This document shows, piece after piece, positions 8,276 to 10,702 of a stretch of DNA of 10,702 nucleotides; positions within the stretch are counted from its first letter, which is position 1, and each line of letters begins with the position of its first letter. The stretch is from Bondarzewia mesenterica (taxonomy: Eukaryota > Basidiomycota > Agaricomycetes > Russulales > Bondarzewiaceae): positions 1 through 10,702 of the forward strand of contig SGPL01000837.1 in the NCBI GenBank assembly GCA_004802705.1. The letters run 5' to 3'. The notes below the pieces were generated by a model. It was not told where the DNA came from. It searched no databases and was given only the letters and a program-made list of their open reading frames with translations. The position numbers and the translations under genes were made by a program.

Positions 8276-8678
8276 CGTTTTTCGTCGACTTGGTCAAATG
8301 CTACGAGGAGATCATCCCGCCGACCATCGTCAAGAAGAAGCGCGAGTCGGAACGCAAGGTCCCCATCCGCAAGCGCACCGCCCCGATTGACTTGCTCATG
8401 AGCAGGAGCAGGCTTTCGGTGGGCACGGACGCTCGGGAGTGGCTTGCGAATCAGAGGGCCAATGGTAGCGTCCTGCCACCTGTGCCTCCTACTGCAGTTC
8501 TCGTTACAGAGCCCCAGCCGGAGCACGTCGCTGAGCCTGTACCCAGCCCCATTGCTGAGGTTGTTGAACCAATACCCTCGCCTACTGCTGAAGCCCCAGT
8601 GACGCCTGCTATCGAACCACCTGCGCTGCCTGCTGCCGCACAACTGAAGGATGTGTCGAGCCATCTTTAAGGTCTCGA

Positions 8679-8700
8679 AAAATAAAAAGGCTTTTATTTT
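8679..8700. terminator. Palindromic AT-rich polyadenylation region
   Basis: AAAATAAAA (8679-8687) and TTTTATTTT (8692-8700) form a perfect 9-bp inverted repeat around AGGC, starting 8 nt after the RGD2 stop codon. It contains AATAAA at 8681-8686 on the plus strand and the same hexamer on the minus strand, so it could signal polyadenylation in either direction. Confidence 0.5.
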
Positions 8701-8810
8701 CTCAAGGTCCGTCGTTTTGATCTGGCCTAGCCTGGCCTGCCTCTTTTGCAGAGGATTCTGCTGGATCTGCTGATCTGCTGCGTGGTACTAATTGGATTTA
8801 CGATGGATAG

Positions 8811-9036
8811 CTCCGCGATATCGAGATCCTGGTTCAGGGGCAGCTTGAAGGCCTCAAGGCCTCAGGGAAAGACGACGAGACGCTACAGGAGATTAAAAAA
8901 AAATTCTCTATTCGACTGAGGTACGCCGTCTCTCTTCTTCCTTGACATCTCCATCCCACCTTTTCGTCTCTTCCAGGACAGTTTCGAAGTGCCCGAAGCA
9001 GATGGCCAGCCAGTTGATGAAGAGGAGACCTTCTGA
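8811..9036 (+). pseudogene. BIM1: 3' exons of an EB1/Bim1/Mal3 microtubule plus-end protein
   Basis: EB1-family proteins bind growing microtubule plus ends through an N-terminal CH domain and recruit partners through a C-terminal coiled coil with a terminal EEY/F motif. Only the C-terminal part is present. Exon A (8811-8920) reads LRDIEILVQGQLEGLK and SGKDDETLQEIKKK, matching the FYF-KLRDIE region of EB1. The next residues ILYSTE need one base more than the 9-A run at 8895-8903 supplies. Exon B (8977-9036) reads DSFEVPEADGQPVDEEETF and stop: the FxVP segment and an EETF tail equivalent to EEY/F. The intron between them is 8921-8976 (GTACGC...TTCCAG, 56 nt). An acceptor at 8810 with TACTAAT branch (8786-8792) shows that exon A followed an intron, but the preceding FYF exon, linker and CH domain are not in the 140 nt between this piece and the RGD2 stop. 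Hence a fragment, or an assembly join. Confidence 0.8.
8921..8976 (+). other. EB1 intron (56 nt)
   Basis: The donor is GTACGC and the acceptor CTCTTCCAG, with CTTGACAT as branch. It splits the helix-loop between the STE and DSFEVP segments. Confidence 0.75.
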
Positions 9037-9410
9037 TCCGCTAATCACAAGTCTAGTGCCTCATCCGTATTTATACCACCTCAGCTACATCATACCTACG
9101 ATCTCTTATCCATCTACCTCGCTAGCCATCTTGCACTCTACATAATACGTGCACGGGCCTGCTCCATTTTCTTTCTGGCTGTCATATAGGTCAACTGAAT
9201 TGAATAGCTTGAAGCAGTATTTTTCGAATCTCGTTCTTGGCTCGGTTAATAAGGCTATTGTAGAACTCCATGGCGGGAGATGTCTTGGCGTCCGATGCGT
9301 CGGGGCACACGCTAAGCGAACTGATTTGTATTCAAGCACATGCTTTAAATACCACCCGTCCAAGCGGCATGCTCCCCATACTAACACCTCCTTTGCTCAC
9401 ACCAGCGATC
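9037..9410. other. No gene recognised; EB1 3' flank
   Basis: The 3' flank of the EB1 fragment. Overlapping frames on both strands (for example 9106-9387 minus and 9270-9650 plus) lack a recognisable domain. A minus-strand ATG near 9272 opens the short peptide MEFYNSLINRAKNEIRKILL, too short to call. Confidence 0.3.
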
Positions 9411-9710
9411 TCAAAAGCCTCTCCAGAGGCAATGAATCTTGGCATGTTCGCCCTGCACCCCCTGCCACCAGTGTGCGGATTGAGTCGTCCCGCTGGTACT
9501 AGGGGGGGGGGCAGGCTTGGAACGCTCCATATTAAGCATAGCATATGTGATTTCAGCCAGGCCCTCCTCGTCTCTCATTTGCAAATACCTTCTCAGTTTT
9601 TCACCCACTGTATATGTATCAGATGGAACCATAACGGGCAACATTGTTGATGAGCCAGACAGAAGTGTGCGCGCGAGATTCTCGAACAACAAAGAGGCAT
9701 GTTATTGACA
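9411..9710 (-). CDS. Hypothetical frame of unknown family, no ATG
   Basis: A minus-strand frame reads LFENLARTLLSGSSTMLPVM, VPSDTYTVGEKLRRYLQMRD and EEGLAEITYAMLNMERSKP before reaching a run of ten C on that strand (plus-strand G run 9502-9511). The composition looks protein-like and partly helical, but I do not know the family. The frame opens after a stop near 9702 without an in-frame ATG until the internal MLPV; an ATG at about 9700 is out of frame by one. After the homopolymer a different frame (9332-9544) stays open, with MPRFIASGEAFEIAGVSKGG, and one base more or less in the run would join the two. It may be a shifted gene, an internal exon or chance; the plus strand is also open here. 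Confidence 0.3.
9502..9511. repeat. Ten-base G homopolymer
   Basis: Ten consecutive G bases sit at the point where two minus-strand frames change over. Runs of this length are prone to both replication slippage and sequencing miscount. Confidence 0.9.
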
Positions 9711-9886
9711 TTGAACAGACAAGGTACATGAGCAGCAGGCAACAAGTTTAAGGAGAACATGGGTCAGTAGAGAGTGGAGAAGGTACAAGGGTCAACGGAT
9801 GTAGAATGGATGAGCGGGAGTCAAAATGGGGTAAAGTAGAAGAACAGTAGCATAGATTGTAAGGAAATGTATCAGATCAATGAGAA
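9711..9886. other. Intergenic, no gene
   Basis: A purine-rich stretch on the plus strand without long frames. It probably holds the 3' UTR of the minus-strand gene that ends at 9887. No AATAAA is evident on the minus strand. Confidence 0.35.
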
Positions 9887-10441
9887 TTAGTCTGTGGTAT
9901 GTAAAATGGCTGTAACTGCAACAGGAGCCAAGGATGGTGATTGTGGGGGAGTTGTGTTAATGCTGATGACTGAAGGGACAGGCTCCCCTCCTTTAGTCAG
10001 GACGTAGTTTGGACGCAAAATCAATGTCTATGAATAAAGCCAAAATTAATAAAATAATAAAGTAGAAAAAGAGAAACCATAGCGTACAATATCGAATGGC
10101 TCATTCATGTCAGCCTCCAGCATTTGAACCTGATATGCTGGAAGGACTGAATTCCACTCGTAATCCATTGTCCCATAAGCTGACCGATGGATCCGCAAGG
10201 CCATCCATGCCGCTACATCTTGTGAAAACATACTGGGAAGCGAGTGGACGATGGCCTGCTTTGTTTTGTTCCAATCGAATATATCGGTCCGGGGGTGGTC
10301 ATAAACGCCGACATGTCCCTCAATTTCAGGACTTTCATTGGCTAACTGAATGAACAAGCGATGGGATGTGGATTGTTTTGGCATCATAGAGGAGTAAAAG
10401 CCAGCTAGGAGTGTTGTCAGAGTGGTCATAGACGTGGGCAT
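9887..10441 (-). CDS. Uncharacterised two-exon gene, 164 residues
   Basis: I do not recognise the product. Exon 1 runs from the ATG at 10441 to 10088 (118 codons); upstream in frame are two TAA codons. A 60-nt intron (10028-10087: GTACGC...TTCATAG) joins it in phase to exon 2 (10027-9887), giving ...MNEPFDI-TLILRPNYVLTKGGEPVP... and a stop TAA at 9889-9887. Without splicing the frame stops inside the AT-rich intron, so the joined reading is better. The protein is soluble-looking, with aromatic and acidic blocks (HVGVYDHPRTDIFDWNKTKQ, AAWMALRIHRSAYGTMDYEW) and a Pro/Ser/Thr-rich end (NTTPPQSPSLAPVAV). No signal peptide or clear membrane segment is seen. It is the only gene in the window with an ATG, a clean frame, a good intron and a stop. 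A first exon further up is possible, since CTTTAG precedes the ATG. It is divergent from the HMG-CoA lyase piece. Confidence 0.5.
10028..10087 (-). other. Intron (60 nt) of the 164-residue gene
   Basis: On the minus strand the donor is GTACGC at 10087 and the acceptor TTCATAG ends at 10028. The body is T-rich (AT-rich throughout), unlike the flanking exons, and both flanks join in phase 0. Confidence 0.6.
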
Positions 10442-10521
10442 GATGTTTATGAGAAAAGCGTGAGAGCTAAAGAAAAGGTGGCTTTATTACAGGGATGTGA
10501 CGGGACCATCTTTTGCAGTGA
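10442..10521. promoter_or_regulatory. Short divergent intergenic region
   Basis: About 80 nt separate the ATG of the minus-strand gene from the first open codon of the HMG-CoA lyase frame. No TATA box is evident. TTTTGCAG at 10511-10518 could be a splice acceptor for a lyase exon, in which case the lyase promoter lies elsewhere. Confidence 0.3.
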
Positions 10522-10702
10522 CGGGTCACGGCAGCCTCACAACCACCACCACCAACCCCACCTCCGTCCCCCTCACTCTCAAATGCAGACACCCACAACA
10601 TCATCGACATCATCAAAGTCGGCCCCCGCGACGGCCTCCAAAATGAACCCGGCATCACTCTCAAGTCGTCACCCGCCTCCCCAAACATCGCGGCATCACC
10701 TA
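10522..10702 (+). pseudogene. HMGCL: HMG-CoA lyase, N-terminal part, partial at window edge
   Basis: HMG-CoA lyase is a mitochondrial TIM-barrel enzyme that cleaves 3-hydroxy-3-methylglutaryl-CoA to acetyl-CoA and acetoacetate, the last step of leucine breakdown. The frame 10522 onward reads a Pro/Thr-rich leader, then NADTHNIIDIIKVGPRDGLQ and NEPGITLK. VGPRDGLQNE is the diagnostic first strand with the catalytic Arg and Asp. Two oddities: the residue before VGPRDG is Lys where the family has Glu (GAA/GAG to AAA), and after EPGITL the conserved continuation appears in another frame as VVTRLPKHRGITY, with roughly seven residues (about 20 nt) fewer than usual. No in-frame ATG is present, and a TGA lies at 10519-10521, so the 5' end must be spliced (AG at 10518 or 10534) or lost. 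The window edge cuts the gene. Confidence 0.75.

Larger units (their letters stand above)
6306..8670 (+). pseudogene. RGD2: Rgd2-type DEP/F-BAR/RhoGAP protein, 5'-truncated and disrupted
   Basis: Rgd2-type proteins combine an F-BAR membrane-curving region, an inserted DEP domain and a RhoGAP domain, acting on Rho/Cdc42-type GTPases at the cell cortex. The N-terminal F-BAR half (about 250 residues) is absent; similarity begins in the linker (VDSKRCKGKATEEPE, 6399). DEP: VRFPTLGGYQDCFTGEELA, then SLDRAEDAGKDLTEREGLLR, FGNMFEASDDAF (about 6618-6845). F-BAR C-terminal part: DKTYRTAVCKLDRQRLGFEE, then VVKTVLLQYQ and GTLSNLPKALEPS. RhoGAP-like part: DVLFGIDSRKWAEGGW, VPPALTVLLEGL, VHHLCESLNAV, DVPVIASAIKLWTLELDPPL, VYITKLALSIGR. 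The tail is a basic KKKRESERKVPIRKRTAPID block plus a Pro/Ala/Glu-rich end, stop at 8668. Frame changes occur near 6723, 6847, 6915, 6946 and 7169. In-frame stops replace an expected Trp (TGA 7572-7574) and Gln (TAG 7641-7643). The RhoGAP finger position reads I-Y-E, not I-F-R. Introns: 7493-7557, 7779-7838, 7972-8022, 8097-8158, 8216-8275. Confidence 0.85.

Noticed and set aside
9270..9650. Plus-strand frame of 126 codons opposite the minus-strand hypothetical
   Set aside because: It crosses the G run as a Gly string, has no domain or promoter, and lies antisense to the more protein-like minus frame; neither is certain.
10467..10688. Minus-strand frame of 73 codons
   Set aside because: It is the shadow of the HMG-CoA lyase start, whose VGPRDGLQNE motif is read on the plus strand.
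2556..10702. Repeat-induced point mutation as the cause of all damage
   Set aside because: The few substitutions (TGG to TGA, CAG to TAG, GAA/GAG to AAA) are transitions of that type, but CpG remains abundant, most lesions are insertions or deletions, and the window shows no high-copy repeat.

Overview
The window looks like nuclear DNA of a filamentous basidiomycete, probably an agaricomycete. Introns are short (51-65 nt where splicing is clear, one candidate of 81 nt), with GT(GC)-AG ends and CTNAC-like branch sites. Readable exons match protein families I know from mushrooms, genes lie on both strands, and intergenic gaps are short. Two single N bases fall in the lipase and one in the repeat-domain gene, so this is draft sequence, and every 1-nt frame change must be read with that in mind.

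Layout, left to right. (1) Positions 1-2480 hold two diverged tandem copies of an unrecognised gene (about 303-894 and 1471-1938), the first behind a CCAAT/TATA promoter. Both have broken frames. (2) Positions 2556-3752, plus: a membrane-anchored alpha/beta-hydrolase (acid lipase/steryl-ester-hydrolase type). The segment that should carry the catalytic serine is missing and the C-terminal third is not recognisable. (3) Positions 4100-5711, minus: an uncharacterised protein with two internal repeats, interrupted by one frameshift. (4) Positions 6306-8670, plus: the C-terminal part of a DEP/F-BAR/RhoGAP protein of the Rgd2 type. It has about five frame changes, two in-frame nonsense codons and five readable introns. 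(5) Positions 8811-9036, plus: only the last two exons of an EB1/Bim1/Mal3 microtubule plus-end protein. (6) Positions 9411-9710, minus: a weak open frame of unknown origin. (7) Positions 9887-10441, minus: a clean two-exon gene of unknown function, 164 residues. (8) Positions 10522-10702, plus: the start of HMG-CoA lyase, already out of frame within its first conserved block, cut by the window edge.

The genes form no evident pathway: lipid ester hydrolysis, Rho signalling, microtubule tracking and leucine/ketone-body metabolism. What unites them is damage. Every family I can name here is truncated or interrupted, sometimes inside its catalytic motif, while the splice sites and long conserved stretches remain readable. 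The best reading is a block of recently decayed gene copies, for example a segmental duplication or a degenerating haplotype. The main alternative is a low-coverage assembly. The nonsense substitutions and the 20-30 nt losses argue against simple homopolymer error; several 1-nt changes do not. I found no transposase, reverse transcriptase, tRNA, rRNA or CRISPR array, and no evidence for a new defence or biosynthetic system.
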